From JAFGMQ01 sp036733345 (GTDB lineage: Bacteria > Desulfobacterota > DSM-4660 > Desulfatiglandales > Desulfatiglandaceae), in contig DAINAR010000013.1 in NCBI GenBank assembly GCA_036733345.1, positions 1-64,000 on the forward strand: DNA of 64,000 nt. Reading direction: 5' to 3'. Shown here one piece after another: positions 46,801-54,842 of the stretch. The stretch's first letter is position 1. Every line of letters begins with the position of its first letter. A model generated the notes under the pieces. That model was not told the DNA's origin. It did no database searches and saw only the letters and a list, made by a program, of their open reading frames with translations. The position numbers and the translations under genes were made by a program.

Positions 46801-46912
46801 GCATCAGATCAATCGGGAGACGGGTCCAGGCGACAGCCCCGAGTATAACGACGATCAGAGCCGCCATGATAGTAAAAACAGGACGCTGAACAGACAGTCG
46901 TGAAATCTTCAT
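43793..46912 (-). CDS. RND-family efflux pump (AcrB/MdtB-like)
   Basis: This 1039-residue inner-membrane proton antiporter starts SRLSVQRPVFTIMAALIVVI and has the TM4 proton-relay region LALGIGMLVDNAIVVIENIY and a second repeat with GCIMLGGIVVNNAILLVD. It expels hydrophobic compounds or other solutes through TolC. Length and two porter repeats are complete. Confidence 0.92.
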   Translation of the reverse strand: MKISRLSVQRPVFTIMAALIVVILGAVAWTRLPIDLMPDITYPTLSISAEYENASPEEVEELITRPLEEALTAVPGVEEVSSVSAEGRSNVRVTFTWGTDLDAAANDVRDRLDRVMPNLPEDTDKPRLRKYDLASFPILILGASSDLDPVQMRKILDDQVKYRIERVPGVAVMDIYGGLDREIHVNLNPEKMKALGLPLDLILTRIKEGNINLPAGTLERGSLDVRIRTPGIYTSLEEIGETVIALRDGVPVQLREIATIEDSWEKVTRIVRVNGRPGVRLVVNKQSGKNTVEVASGVLKEIEKINQDIPQILITPIIDTSDYIQRSISSVGSSIMYGGILAIIVLLLFLRNIPSTAIIATAIPISIIAAFGLIYFGGFTLNLMTLGGLALGIGMLVDNAIVVIENIYRHRESGHKPRQAAITGSEEVAAAVIASTLTTLAVFLPMIFVRGMSGIMFKQLSFVVGFSLICSLAVALTLVPMLASRMITSASVNARLSRGGRTAKTESTAFNLKSGMEERYRKLLHLALGHRKTVIIGAVLLMIGSLALIPLVGVEFMPTTDESEVRVYGEMEVGTNLDVVAGVFRKIEDIIKKEVPEVKNTVTLVGGSGWRAKGSHSGEIRIALKPESERNRSSAEIAQDLRKKLSNIPGMTVRTREGQGLFILRMGTQSGEKVQVEIRGHDMEKADVLARKVKSIVENVDGVTDVQISRESGSPEELIIVDRQKAADMKLSVSQIANMLKTVLTGTGASNYRESGDEYRILVKLEEAEQKTLREILDLTLVNSDGEPVVLRNLVKVIPRTGPVLIERKDQERIINVSANISGRDMGSIIADTRKGLRTVPLPRDFSIMFGGDYEEQQKAFRELLLGFVLALILVYMVMASLYESLRDPFVVMFSVPLAIIGVILMLLLTGTTFNVQSYIGCIMLGGIVVNNAILLVDHINLLRRKEGMTLLEAIEEAGRRRLRPILMTAATTMLALVPLAIGLGEGGEAQAPMARAVIGGLLSSTLITLVFVPVVYAVFESRLERKKRAKEVLQEDEE

Positions 46913-46914
46913 GT

Positions 46915-48123
46915 TTACTCCTGCCCGGGCGGCTCGCTTTGCGGGGCGGCGGCGCCATTTTCCTTTTTGCCGGCTATAACAATGGCAGATCCGTCCTCCA
47001 GCAGATGATGACCCAGTGTTACTACTTCTCCTGAAATTGACGGTTCAAGGATTTCAGCCCTGTTTCCGTCTGTGATACCTATAGTCACCGGTATAAAATT
47101 TGCCTTTTTTTCTTTGGGGTTGACAACAAACACGCCCCGGTGGTCTTCTCTTTTTGCCAGAGCTGAAAGGGGTACAACCGTTGCATTGTCGTGTTCGGTA
47201 AATTCTATCTCCGCCCTGATAAACATCCCCGGTTTGAGCAGTCCGTCAGGGTTGGGGATATCGATTTCAACCCTTGCCTGACGGGATGTTTCCTTTAGAA
47301 GCGGGGCTACGCGGACAACTTCTCCGGTGAACTTTTTTCCAGGAAAGGCATCCGTTGTAATGGTGGCTGTTTTTCCGGGCTGTACCAGGGTGTAATCCCT
47401 CTCTATTACATGGATGATGGCGGTTATGGAGCCTATGTCAAGGATGGAAAGGATAGGGGTATTGGGAGCAAGCATGGCTCCTTCATCAACAAAACGCTCG
47501 CCCACAACCCTTGAACCGTTTTTGTCATCCCATGAAACGGTTATACGTGCATAGGACACTCGGATCTGAGCCGCCTTGAGGGCCGCGCTTTTCTGTGCAA
47601 CCTGGGCGACCGCCACCTTGACCTTTGCCGCCTGGTTGTTGTATTGCGCCTTTGCGCTGTCAAGCTCGGATTCGGAGGCTATTTTCTTTTTTCTCAGGGC
47701 AACGGTCCTTTCAAATTCCCTCTGCGCTATTTCGAGCGTGATGCGGCTTTCCTCGAGTGTAGCCTTTGCCACTTCAAGTTCCGCCTGGGCCTGGTCTGCC
47801 TGCTGCTGGTATTCATCATCATCAAGAACAGCTACAACCTGGCCTTCTTCAACCGGATCACCTATGTTAAGGAAAAGTTTTTCAAGGCGTCCTGCAATCT
47901 TGGGGGCAACTATAAAACGGCTGTTGGCAACAAGCGTACCTGCAAATACGCCAATGTTTTTGATAGAGGTCTTCTGGACAGGCGCAGTCTCTACGGCCAC
48001 AGGAACGGACTGGCGACCCAGGCTGTTTGTGCTTAATGACGATGCCTTTTTATAGATCTGCCATCCTGCAAGACCTGCAATGATGACTGCAACCGATATT
48101 ATTATTAGCTTCTTTTTGCCCAT
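46915..48123 (-). CDS. RND periplasmic adaptor subunit
   Basis: This 402-residue membrane fusion protein has an N-terminal membrane anchor (LIIISVAVIIAGLAGWQIY), a split lipoyl hairpin (GRLEKLFLNIGDPVEEGQVV, ISYARITVSWDD-like half), an alanine/glutamine-rich coiled coil and a beta-barrel end. It joins pump and TolC. First gene of the three-gene efflux operon, two bases before the pump. Confidence 0.9.
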   Translation of the reverse strand: MGKKKLIIISVAVIIAGLAGWQIYKKASSLSTNSLGRQSVPVAVETAPVQKTSIKNIGVFAGTLVANSRFIVAPKIAGRLEKLFLNIGDPVEEGQVVAVLDDDEYQQQADQAQAELEVAKATLEESRITLEIAQREFERTVALRKKKIASESELDSAKAQYNNQAAKVKVAVAQVAQKSAALKAAQIRVSYARITVSWDDKNGSRVVGERFVDEGAMLAPNTPILSILDIGSITAIIHVIERDYTLVQPGKTATITTDAFPGKKFTGEVVRVAPLLKETSRQARVEIDIPNPDGLLKPGMFIRAEIEFTEHDNATVVPLSALAKREDHRGVFVVNPKEKKANFIPVTIGITDGNRAEILEPSISGEVVTLGHHLLEDGSAIVIAGKKENGAAAPQSEPPGQE

Positions 48124-48574
48124 GTCCGAATCCTGAACCCTGACGGCTTTTACCAGGGCATAACAGCTGGATATTAATGTTTGAAGACGGGAGGAAATGT
48201 TTAATTATGATTTAATCTGCCAGCCAGCCAACCAGCCAACCAGCCAACCAGCCAAAGGCTGGTAAAAGGCTGGTAAACCATCCATAGGCTGGTAAAAGGC
48301 GGAAAAGCCCGCCATAAACACGGCGGACAAGCCCGCCACAAAGACGGCGGACAAGCCCCAGCCCCTTGGGTCGTTCAATGCTTTTCAATCCGCCAGAGGC
48401 GGACGAGGATTTGATTCCCGCTGCCTGAGGCGGGATAGTTCATTTTTTTCTGAGTATAAGAGCCTTGTTATATGTAGTCAATAAATAAGAAAAAATAACT
48501 AATCCGCCGTCAGTTTTACCTTAAACCTTGTACCCTTTCACGACTCACTGCTCGTTTCTTCTCCACATTTACAG
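48124..48574. repeat. Large palindromic intergenic repeat cluster
   Basis: 48213-48446 starts with four to five AACCAGCC units facing GGCTGG units, continues with CCGCCATAAACACGGCGG and CCGCCACAAAGACGGCGG hairpins and a GCCCCTTGGGTCGTTCAATG block, and ends GGGATAGTTCATT. It is not a CRISPR: the units are short, adjacent and without spacers. Confidence 0.65.
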
Positions 48575-48748
48575 ATGGATCTAAAACGTGACGTCCCCCT
48601 TCATGTATTTAATCTATTGACGAACGAGCACAACCTTTTGTCTACAAAATTAGATTATAAGGTAGACCCAAGAACGCCAGTTGAATTAAGTCACTATTTC
48701 AATCAAGAAGTCCTTGAGTCGGCACAGGTCCAGTATGCGCAGGGATGA
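48575..48748 (+). pseudogene. MntA-type antitoxin nucleotidyltransferase, C-terminal remnant
   Basis: A 57-codon frame ends KVDPRTPVELSHYFNQEVLE then SAQVQYAQG, the typical C terminus of the minimal nucleotidyltransferase antitoxin that precedes hepT. The GSx10DxD catalytic N terminus is absent. The hepT remnant starts inside it, as in intact pairs. Confidence 0.6.
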
Positions 48749-49031
48749 TCTTATACACATCAGGCACATGTTGGATTCTGCCATTGGGGCATTTTCTCTT
48801 ATCAAGTCCTTAGAAATTATGTGAGAAACAGCTTCAAAAGTAACTCAAGAGTCAAGGGATATTAGCCCAGATATACCCTGGCTGAATATTATCGGAATGA
48901 GAAATTGTCTTATTCGCGTGTATTTTGACATAGATCTTGACAGAGTTTGGGATACAATTACTGATGATCTCCCTCCTGTTATAAAAGTTCTTGAAAGAAT
49001 TATTCAGAAAGAAGAAAATGCTCTTCTATAA
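48735..49031 (+). pseudogene. HepT-type (DUF86) RNase toxin, decayed
   Basis: The frame starts MRRDDLIHIRHMLDSAIGAF, the HepT N terminus. It lacks about 20 residues, has a TGA in frame after SLEIM, and continues in the same frame as ETASKVTQESRDISPDIPWL, NIIGMRNCLIRVYFDIDLDR and KVLERIIQ. The RX4-6H catalytic motif has Arg in place of His (RNCLIR). It is inactive by three independent lesions. Confidence 0.8.
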
Positions 49032-49437
49032 AAAGCAGTAGAACCTATTTGCAGATAATACTCTGAATCATAATGCAATCCAATTTTATTGAAATCTGAA
49101 AATTGTTATCTGTTATCCGTCGTCTGTAATCGGTCTTTTTGTCACCCATGTACTGTAGTGATTTTTCACACCGCCTTCCTCATAACGGTCAAGATAACGC
49201 CGCTAATATGAGTTCAGCTTCTTTCTGCCTCAGTCGCCTCTCCGATAATATTTCATATACATCTTCAACCGGACAGATTATATGCTTCAACTGTGGAAAT
49301 ATGATTTGCTAATAATATCTCTTTATAAAAATGTTGGTTTTATTGCGTCCTTATGATAGAAAAATAGTTAAAATCAGAATGGCTGATAGATTGCAGTGTG
49401 ATATCATGTAAATCTTCATAAAGCGGAGGGTTTTATC
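49032..49437. other. Intergenic with left degenerate flank of the IPTL-CTERM gene
   Basis: On the minus strand at about 49190-49315 an open stretch reads LKHIICPVEDVYEILSERRL then RQKEAELILAAL. A related but more decayed copy lies at about 50540-50705 (LQHIICP). Family not recognised. A GGAGG site at 49424 serves the next gene. Confidence 0.45.
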
Positions 49438-50496
49438 ATGAACATCAACCATAACCACTTGACTCTGTTTGCCTTCTGTTTATTAGCAATATCCCTTTCC
49501 TGCAGCCAGGTCCTTGCTGGTACTGCCTCAGACCCTTCAGTCCTTTTATTGAACAGCGGCCGATTTGCTGTTACTGTGGATTATGCAAATTTTGAGGGAA
49601 ATGAATTTTCATTGGACCCGTCATCTGCAAATGGGAAGGGACAGGCTGTTCAACTGACTGATGATACAGGGTACTTCTTTTTTCCCAATGATCGTGGCAC
49701 CAGGAATGCAGACGTTTTAGTAAAATTACTTGATGGCTGCCCAGTAAATTCACACTTCTGGGTTTTTTCCGCCGGCACAACAAATTATCAAGTCACGCTT
49801 ACCGTAACCGATACTGTTACCAGCGCAACAAAGGTCTATATCAATCCCGCAGGAATGTTTTTTCCCTCCATTTTTGATACTAATGCCTTTGCTACCTGCG
49901 ATGCTGGAGTCTCTTTCCTGAGTGGAGGTAGTCCCGAAGCCACGTCCCATGCGAGTTCTAATGCCGTTAAATCTGCTGCCTCTGCCCGGAGGGTTTCCCA
50001 TGCGGTATCGGAGATTGACTGGGCGGCAGAGGCATGTACTCCGGACGCCACCTGTCTGTGTCTCCTCCGGAACCGTTTCCGGGTTGAAGTAGAATGGGCA
50101 TTTAATGGCCATGCCGGCTCAGGGCATGCTGTTACGCTACCGGAAACCGATGAAAGTGGCCTGTTCTGGATGTTCAGTGCTGCAAATTTCGAACTGGTCG
50201 TCAAAATGATTGATGGCAGGGACGCCAACGGATATTTCTGGGTGTTTGCCGGCTCAATGACCAATGTAGAGCAAACCATTACCATTACTGATACGGAAAC
50301 CGGTGAAGTTCGAGTCTACTTCAACCCGGCGGGAATACCGGATGCCGTTGCAGACAACAGGGCTTTTGGGCCTCGAGCAGTGACTCCCATTCCTACCTTT
50401 ACCGAGTGGGGTATGATCGGATTATCGCTGCTTCTGATGGGAACAGGCTATATGAATATCAGGAAAAGGCGTGGATTGAAAGACATTCACCGTTGA
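49438..50496 (+). CDS. Secreted IPTL-CTERM protein with duplicated domain
   Basis: This 352-residue protein has a signal peptide (LTLFAFCLLAISLSCSQVLA), two copies of an about 95-residue beta-rich domain, and an IPTL-CTERM sorting tail (IPTFTEWGMIGLSLLLMGTG plus RKRR). Domain 1 (GRFAVTVDYANFEG...HFWVFSAG...VYINPAGMF) aligns with domain 2 (RFRVEVEWAFNGHAG...YFWVFAGS...VYFNPAGIP). A Cys-containing spacer (CTPDATCLCLL) sits between. IPTL-CTERM tails are processed by exosortase/archaeosortase-like enzymes and mark cell-surface or matrix proteins. Function of the repeat is unknown. Confidence 0.85.
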   Translation: MNINHNHLTLFAFCLLAISLSCSQVLAGTASDPSVLLLNSGRFAVTVDYANFEGNEFSLDPSSANGKGQAVQLTDDTGYFFFPNDRGTRNADVLVKLLDGCPVNSHFWVFSAGTTNYQVTLTVTDTVTSATKVYINPAGMFFPSIFDTNAFATCDAGVSFLSGGSPEATSHASSNAVKSAASARRVSHAVSEIDWAAEACTPDATCLCLLRNRFRVEVEWAFNGHAGSGHAVTLPETDESGLFWMFSAANFELVVKMIDGRDANGYFWVFAGSMTNVEQTITITDTETGEVRVYFNPAGIPDAVADNRAFGPRAVTPIPTFTEWGMIGLSLLLMGTGYMNIRKRRGLKDIHR

Positions 50497-50769
50497 CAAA
50501 AAAGCAGTCTGTAGTACTGATAGTCATAATCTGTCAAGGTTTTGCACGCCACTTTCGTCGTAACAAGACAACACCGGAACGTCAGGCTGATATCACCAAT
50601 ATACATTCAGCTTCTTCCCGGTTAAGTTGTCACTCCATCCATACTTCATATCCCTCTTAATCCGGACAGATTATGTGTTGCAATTTCCGACATATTACTT
50701 GCTTTTGTGAATTCACCACCTTCAAAGGGAAGGTGGGAGGGACGTCATATTAAAGGTGGTGAATTCACA

Positions 50770-51690
50770 TTAGAGCAGGGCGACCAGCAACCCGATTCCA
50801 AGCAGCAGCGGCGTCACCAGTGTAATGATGACATTTGCTCCCATGTGGGGTACCAGAGACGGAATGTCGTCTGCGTGTCGATATGCCCCAATTGCTGTAG
50901 GAATTGCAAGGGCCGCCGTGATTAATGAGATAAAACCGTGAATTGGTAGAAGTCCGGCGCAATATCCAACAACTACTGAAAGATATGCGCATAGATAAAA
51001 GAACCCCAGCAGGATTGCGCTCTTTGGGTTTCCCCACAGAATGGGTATATGCTTTCTGCCGATTGCCATGTCCGGGCTGACATCCGGGAACTGATTCAGG
51101 AGCAGGAGATTGCTGACAAGGAAAAACGGGACCAGAGATGAAACAAAAGAAGTCCATGAATATGTACCGGTAAGTGCGAAATAAGTTCCCATTACCATAA
51201 GCGTTCCAAAACCGAGGCCGGGTGCAGCCAGGCACAGTGCCGGAAAGCGTGTTACGATGGGTGTGTAAAGAACAATGGTCAAAACGCCTATCACTCCGAG
51301 CGGCAGTATCCATATCCCCCTTGCCAGGGTGAAGTAAATACCTATAAGAATGGTTATGCCAAGTGAAATCAGTCCGGTTATCAGTGCAACCCTGGACATG
51401 CGGGATGGCAGTGACGGCAGCGTTCCTGTGCCGCCGCTGAAGGGAGTCCTCTGTGTATTGAAGTCAAGGCCGCTTTTGTAATCATCATATTCGTTCAAGG
51501 CATTTACGCTGATATGGGCAAACAGTGCCCCTATAAATGCAAGGAACAAATGAAGATAATTGATGTTATGCCCCTCCCAGAGGGCGCACGCAGTGCCCAG
51601 CCCGACGCATACCGGAACAAGAATAAGAAACCTGGGACGGGCAGGGCCGACAACAGCCTTTATTAATTGATGTGTAGTTGAATTTTTCAT
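50770..51690 (-). CDS. UbiA-family prenyltransferase
   Basis: This 306-residue membrane enzyme has about eight or nine segments and both Asp-rich motifs: NALNEYDDYKSGLD and NQFPDVSPDMAIGRKHIPI. It attaches a prenyl chain to an aromatic acceptor. The layout is closest to MenA (menaquinone synthesis), but no men gene is adjacent. No ribosome site lies just before the ATG; see the hairpin upstream. Confidence 0.85.
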   Translation of the reverse strand: MKNSTTHQLIKAVVGPARPRFLILVPVCVGLGTACALWEGHNINYLHLFLAFIGALFAHISVNALNEYDDYKSGLDFNTQRTPFSGGTGTLPSLPSRMSRVALITGLISLGITILIGIYFTLARGIWILPLGVIGVLTIVLYTPIVTRFPALCLAAPGLGFGTLMVMGTYFALTGTYSWTSFVSSLVPFFLVSNLLLLNQFPDVSPDMAIGRKHIPILWGNPKSAILLGFFYLCAYLSVVVGYCAGLLPIHGFISLITAALAIPTAIGAYRHADDIPSLVPHMGANVIITLVTPLLLGIGLLVALL

Positions 51691-51715
51691 TTAAAAGATA
51701 TACTTCCAAATAAGA

Positions 51716-51771
51716 AACCTCCTGTCAGGAATAAAGCAATTCAAAAAGAAGAAAATCAACAAACAGGAGGT
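51716..51771 (-). promoter_or_regulatory. Inverted repeat around an SD-like AGGAGG upstream of the prenyltransferase
   Basis: On the minus-strand transcript ACCTCCTGT (51771-51763) can pair exactly with ACAGGAGGT (51726-51718), burying a perfect Shine-Dalgarno sequence. That sequence lies about 30 bases before the prenyltransferase ATG and nine before a TTG in another frame. It may be a leader that controls translation, or a chance stem. Confidence 0.35.
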
Positions 51772-52126
51772 ATTAAGTATTAAAGGAATACGAAAGAAAA
51801 TATCAGACTTAAGAATTTTAGTCAATTGAAAGAGGAGACTGGTAATTTTACTATTTAAATTCGTGAAACCTGAAAAAATTGGGTGAAACGTTAGCCTATT
51901 GTTTAACAGACTGTTAATGATATTCGCGGTTTATTCTATACTTAGACTAATTGGTGAATTAGTCCAGAGAAGACATGCGAAGCAGGATAAATTTATTTCA
52001 CTGTGAGTTGCTTTTTCTCTTGACTAGTCCTTCATAGGGGTGATTTTCTAACTTGTGGAGTTTCCTGATTAACCAAGAGACATTTAACCATGCTATGAAC
52101 CATTCTATTATTGCAAGAGGAGAAAA

Positions 52127-53350
52127 TTGGAAACAGAAATGACTTTATCTGAAAACGGGCTGGAACTTGTCCCTTCTCCTGAAATTCAGTCGCGAATAGA
52201 GAAGTTTCAGGAGTGGATGGCATCAGAGGAACTGGAAGGTGCATTTATTCTCCAGAATGTTGATATCTACTATTTCAGCGGCACGCTCCAGAGGTCAATA
52301 CTTTTTGTCCCTGTAAGCGGAAATCCGCTGTTAATGGTTATAAAGAGTTTTCAAAGGGCTGTAAACGAATCGCCGTTTGAAAAAGTGCTGTCTATAAGCG
52401 GGCGGGATGGAATATTTTCACTTTTAGCCGAGTTCAGCCATGTCTCGTTCAGACGTGTAGGTCTCGAGATGGATGTGCTTCCAACAGCACAATACCTGTG
52501 GTTCCGTAAGAAACTTCCCCAAACAGAATTTATTGATGTGTCCCCCGGCATCCGCAATTTGAGGATGATTAAATCGTTATATGAAGCAGAGCAGATTAAA
52601 CGAGCCACTGCTATTCTTGGAAAAGGGTATCAGGAAATTCAGGGCCTGATCCGGGAAGGCATGACGGAACTTGAGATTGACGGCCTGCTTTCCTGGATTT
52701 CCCGAAGGGAAGGGCATATGGGGGTTATGCGCATGCGCGGATGGAACCAGGAGATGACATACGCCCATGTGCTCAGCGGGGAGGGAGGCGCTTCGATTTC
52801 ATGCTGTGAAACACCTGTCAGCGGAACAGGAAACAGTCCGGCCATGCCTCAGGGAGCCGGATTCAGGCGCGTTTGCAGAAATGAACCGATCTATATCGAT
52901 TATGGTGTTGCAGTAAACGGATATCACAGCGATCAAACCCGGACATTTGTTATAGGAGAACTGGACAAAAAACTGGCAAGGGCCCATGACTGCGCCAGGG
53001 AGATCCTGGAGAAGCTTGAAGCGGAAATAATGCCCGGATTTCCATGTGATGAGGTCTTTGAGATGGCAAAGGATATTGCATGCAGCCGAGGGTTTGAAGA
53101 AAATTTTATGGGGCATGGCGAAGGAAAGGTGAAGTTCCTGGGGCATGGCATCGGTCTTGAGATTGATGAGCTCCCGATAATGGCCCCGATATTCAGGGCG
53201 CCGGTTCAGGAAGGCATGGTTTTCGCCCTGGAACCCAAGTTCATTTTTCCGGGTCTTGGCACAGTAGGCATCGAGGACGATTATCTGGTCACTTCAAGGG
53301 GCCTTGAACGGATTACTTTTATGGAACAGGAAGTGATTTGCATCCCTTGA
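52127..53350 (+). CDS. M24-family metallopeptidase (Xaa-Pro aminopeptidase-like)
   Basis: This 407-residue protein has a creatinase N-terminal domain and a pita-bread catalytic domain with all five metal ligands: Asp in YIDYGVAV, Asp in GYHSDQTRTF, His in GHGIGLEIDELP, Glu in ALEPKFI and Glu in GIEDDYLV. It removes an N-terminal residue before proline or acts on a related small substrate. The TTG at 52127 has a GAGGAG site at good distance; ATG 52139 is the alternative. Confidence 0.87.
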   Translation: METEMTLSENGLELVPSPEIQSRIEKFQEWMASEELEGAFILQNVDIYYFSGTLQRSILFVPVSGNPLLMVIKSFQRAVNESPFEKVLSISGRDGIFSLLAEFSHVSFRRVGLEMDVLPTAQYLWFRKKLPQTEFIDVSPGIRNLRMIKSLYEAEQIKRATAILGKGYQEIQGLIREGMTELEIDGLLSWISRREGHMGVMRMRGWNQEMTYAHVLSGEGGASISCCETPVSGTGNSPAMPQGAGFRRVCRNEPIYIDYGVAVNGYHSDQTRTFVIGELDKKLARAHDCAREILEKLEAEIMPGFPCDEVFEMAKDIACSRGFEENFMGHGEGKVKFLGHGIGLEIDELPIMAPIFRAPVQEGMVFALEPKFIFPGLGTVGIEDDYLVTSRGLERITFMEQEVICIP

Positions 53351-53380
53351 TAAGGAAGCAGGGAAATAAATCTGACTTTA

Positions 53381-54265
53381 ATGAAAACAACCCCCATTTC
53401 AAACAGATTATCACACCAGCGTTTCCGGGGAATCATTTTTATACTGATTTCTGCATCCGCATTCGGTGCCATGCCGATATTTGCCAATTATGCATATAAA
53501 TATGGCACCGAGCCTATTACCCTTCTATTTCTAAGATTCTCATTTGCCAGCGCGATTATGCTCATCTACAACATATTTCGAAATAAAAGATTCCCCACGG
53601 GAAGGGTCCTGATCATATCAATCCTTATGGGCGGTATCGGATATGCAGGCCAGTCTTTTTCATATTTCACAGCATTGCTTTATGCTCCGGCCGGGACAGT
53701 GGCTATCCTGCTTTATCTTTATCCGGCGCTTGTAACCGGTATTTCAATCATGTTTTTAAAACAGAAAATTACATTTCCTGAAATAATTGCACTGTTTCTG
53801 GCGTTAGCAGGTACGGTCTTGGTTATTGGATTCACATCCGGAGGAAAAACACTGGGTATTATCCTGGGGACTACTGCTGCCCTGATATATTCGACATACA
53901 TCATCACCGGTTCCAGAATAATGCCTAAAACAGATGTCATAACGTCATCAACAGTCATTATGATGTCTGCCGCGGCTGTATTTACAGTGGCTGTTATGGT
54001 ACGCGGTAGTCAGATGCCGACACATGTGCAGGGATGGAGTGCGGTGGGAGCTATTGTTATTATTTCCACGGTTATTGGTATTTTAACTTTTTTTGAAGGT
54101 CTCAAAAGAATCGGTCCGGTACATTCATCAATGCTTTCAACTTTTGAACCGGTGGTGACTATTGCCCTTGCATGGATTGCTTTTGGTGAAGGCCTGACCT
54201 ATGTCAAATTCATTGGCGCTGCAATGATTCTGACCGCGGGGCTTGTCCTGGCAAGAGAACAATAA
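53381..54265 (+). CDS. EamA/DMT-family transporter
   Basis: This 294-residue protein has ten predicted membrane segments in two EamA repeats, starting GIIFILISASAFGAMPIFAN and ending PVVTIALAWIAFGEGLTYVK. DMT carriers export amino acids or metabolites; the substrate is not readable. It lies 30 bases after the M24 peptidase gene, probably co-transcribed, which fits export of peptide-derived amino acids (inference). Confidence 0.85.
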   Translation: MKTTPISNRLSHQRFRGIIFILISASAFGAMPIFANYAYKYGTEPITLLFLRFSFASAIMLIYNIFRNKRFPTGRVLIISILMGGIGYAGQSFSYFTALLYAPAGTVAILLYLYPALVTGISIMFLKQKITFPEIIALFLALAGTVLVIGFTSGGKTLGIILGTTAALIYSTYIITGSRIMPKTDVITSSTVIMMSAAAVFTVAVMVRGSQMPTHVQGWSAVGAIVIISTVIGILTFFEGLKRIGPVHSSMLSTFEPVVTIALAWIAFGEGLTYVKFIGAAMILTAGLVLAREQ

Positions 54266-54302
54266 ATAGTGGTTTAAATGGATTTCCTCTGAAATGTTGA
54301 TT

Positions 54303-54842
54303 TCAGGATTTTTTGACAATGCGATTAACCAAGCTCACTGACATCGCCACAGCAAGTGCGCTTAACACACCGAAAACTGCAAAAACAAGCGAAAACCGCC
54401 ACCCGAAATAGGCAATCATAAGCGGAATAAGTGCAGGTTTAACGGACCGATTTGATAAAAAGTTTGCCAGATTAAAATCGGATGCCCCTTTTTCTTTCAG
54501 TGATGAAAGAAATGGGTACCAGGCATAAACAGGTCCCATGGAAATGATGCCGGCTGCGGATGAAAGCAAAATACCCAATGCGCCGGCCTTGTGCCCCATA
54601 AATCGGGTTATATGGGATGGCGTGACAAATAAATTCAGCAGAAACATCATAAAAAATGCCAGCAGCAGGGGCGCGATTACCTGGATCAGTATATGAACAA
54701 CAGCGCGGAGCGCTTGAGATGTGCGATCCGGAAGGATCACCCAGAGGATCAGGTAGGCGCCAGCAACGCACATGGGGAATATCCATGATTTTAAAGGGAA
54801 TCGCTTTTCGGAAGAATTTGGGGCACGTTCCATTTTTTTCAC
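54303..54842 (-). CDS. Permease half (YraQ/ArsP-like), second part of split permease
   Basis: The GTG at 54842 overlaps the upstream stop (GTGA) and follows AGGGGG. The 179-residue protein has four or five membrane segments with IQVIAPLLLAFFMMFLLNLF and ISMGPVYAWYPFLSSLKEKG. It resembles one half of the about 330-residue predicted permease family. It presumably pairs with the membrane half of the preceding gene. Last gene of the minus-strand operon. Confidence 0.72.
   Translation of the reverse strand: MKKMERAPNSSEKRFPLKSWIFPMCVAGAYLILWVILPDRTSQALRAVVHILIQVIAPLLLAFFMMFLLNLFVTPSHITRFMGHKAGALGILLSSAAGIISMGPVYAWYPFLSSLKEKGASDFNLANFLSNRSVKPALIPLMIAYFGWRFSLVFAVFGVLSALAVAMSVSLVNRIVKKS

Noticed and set aside
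48213..48446. Possible CRISPR array
   Set aside because: Units are short, palindromic and contiguous with no spacers of regular length, and no cas gene is near.
48822..48824. In-frame TGA in the hepT remnant as a selenocysteine codon
   Set aside because: The position corresponds to a Gly in intact homologues, and the gene has two other lesions.
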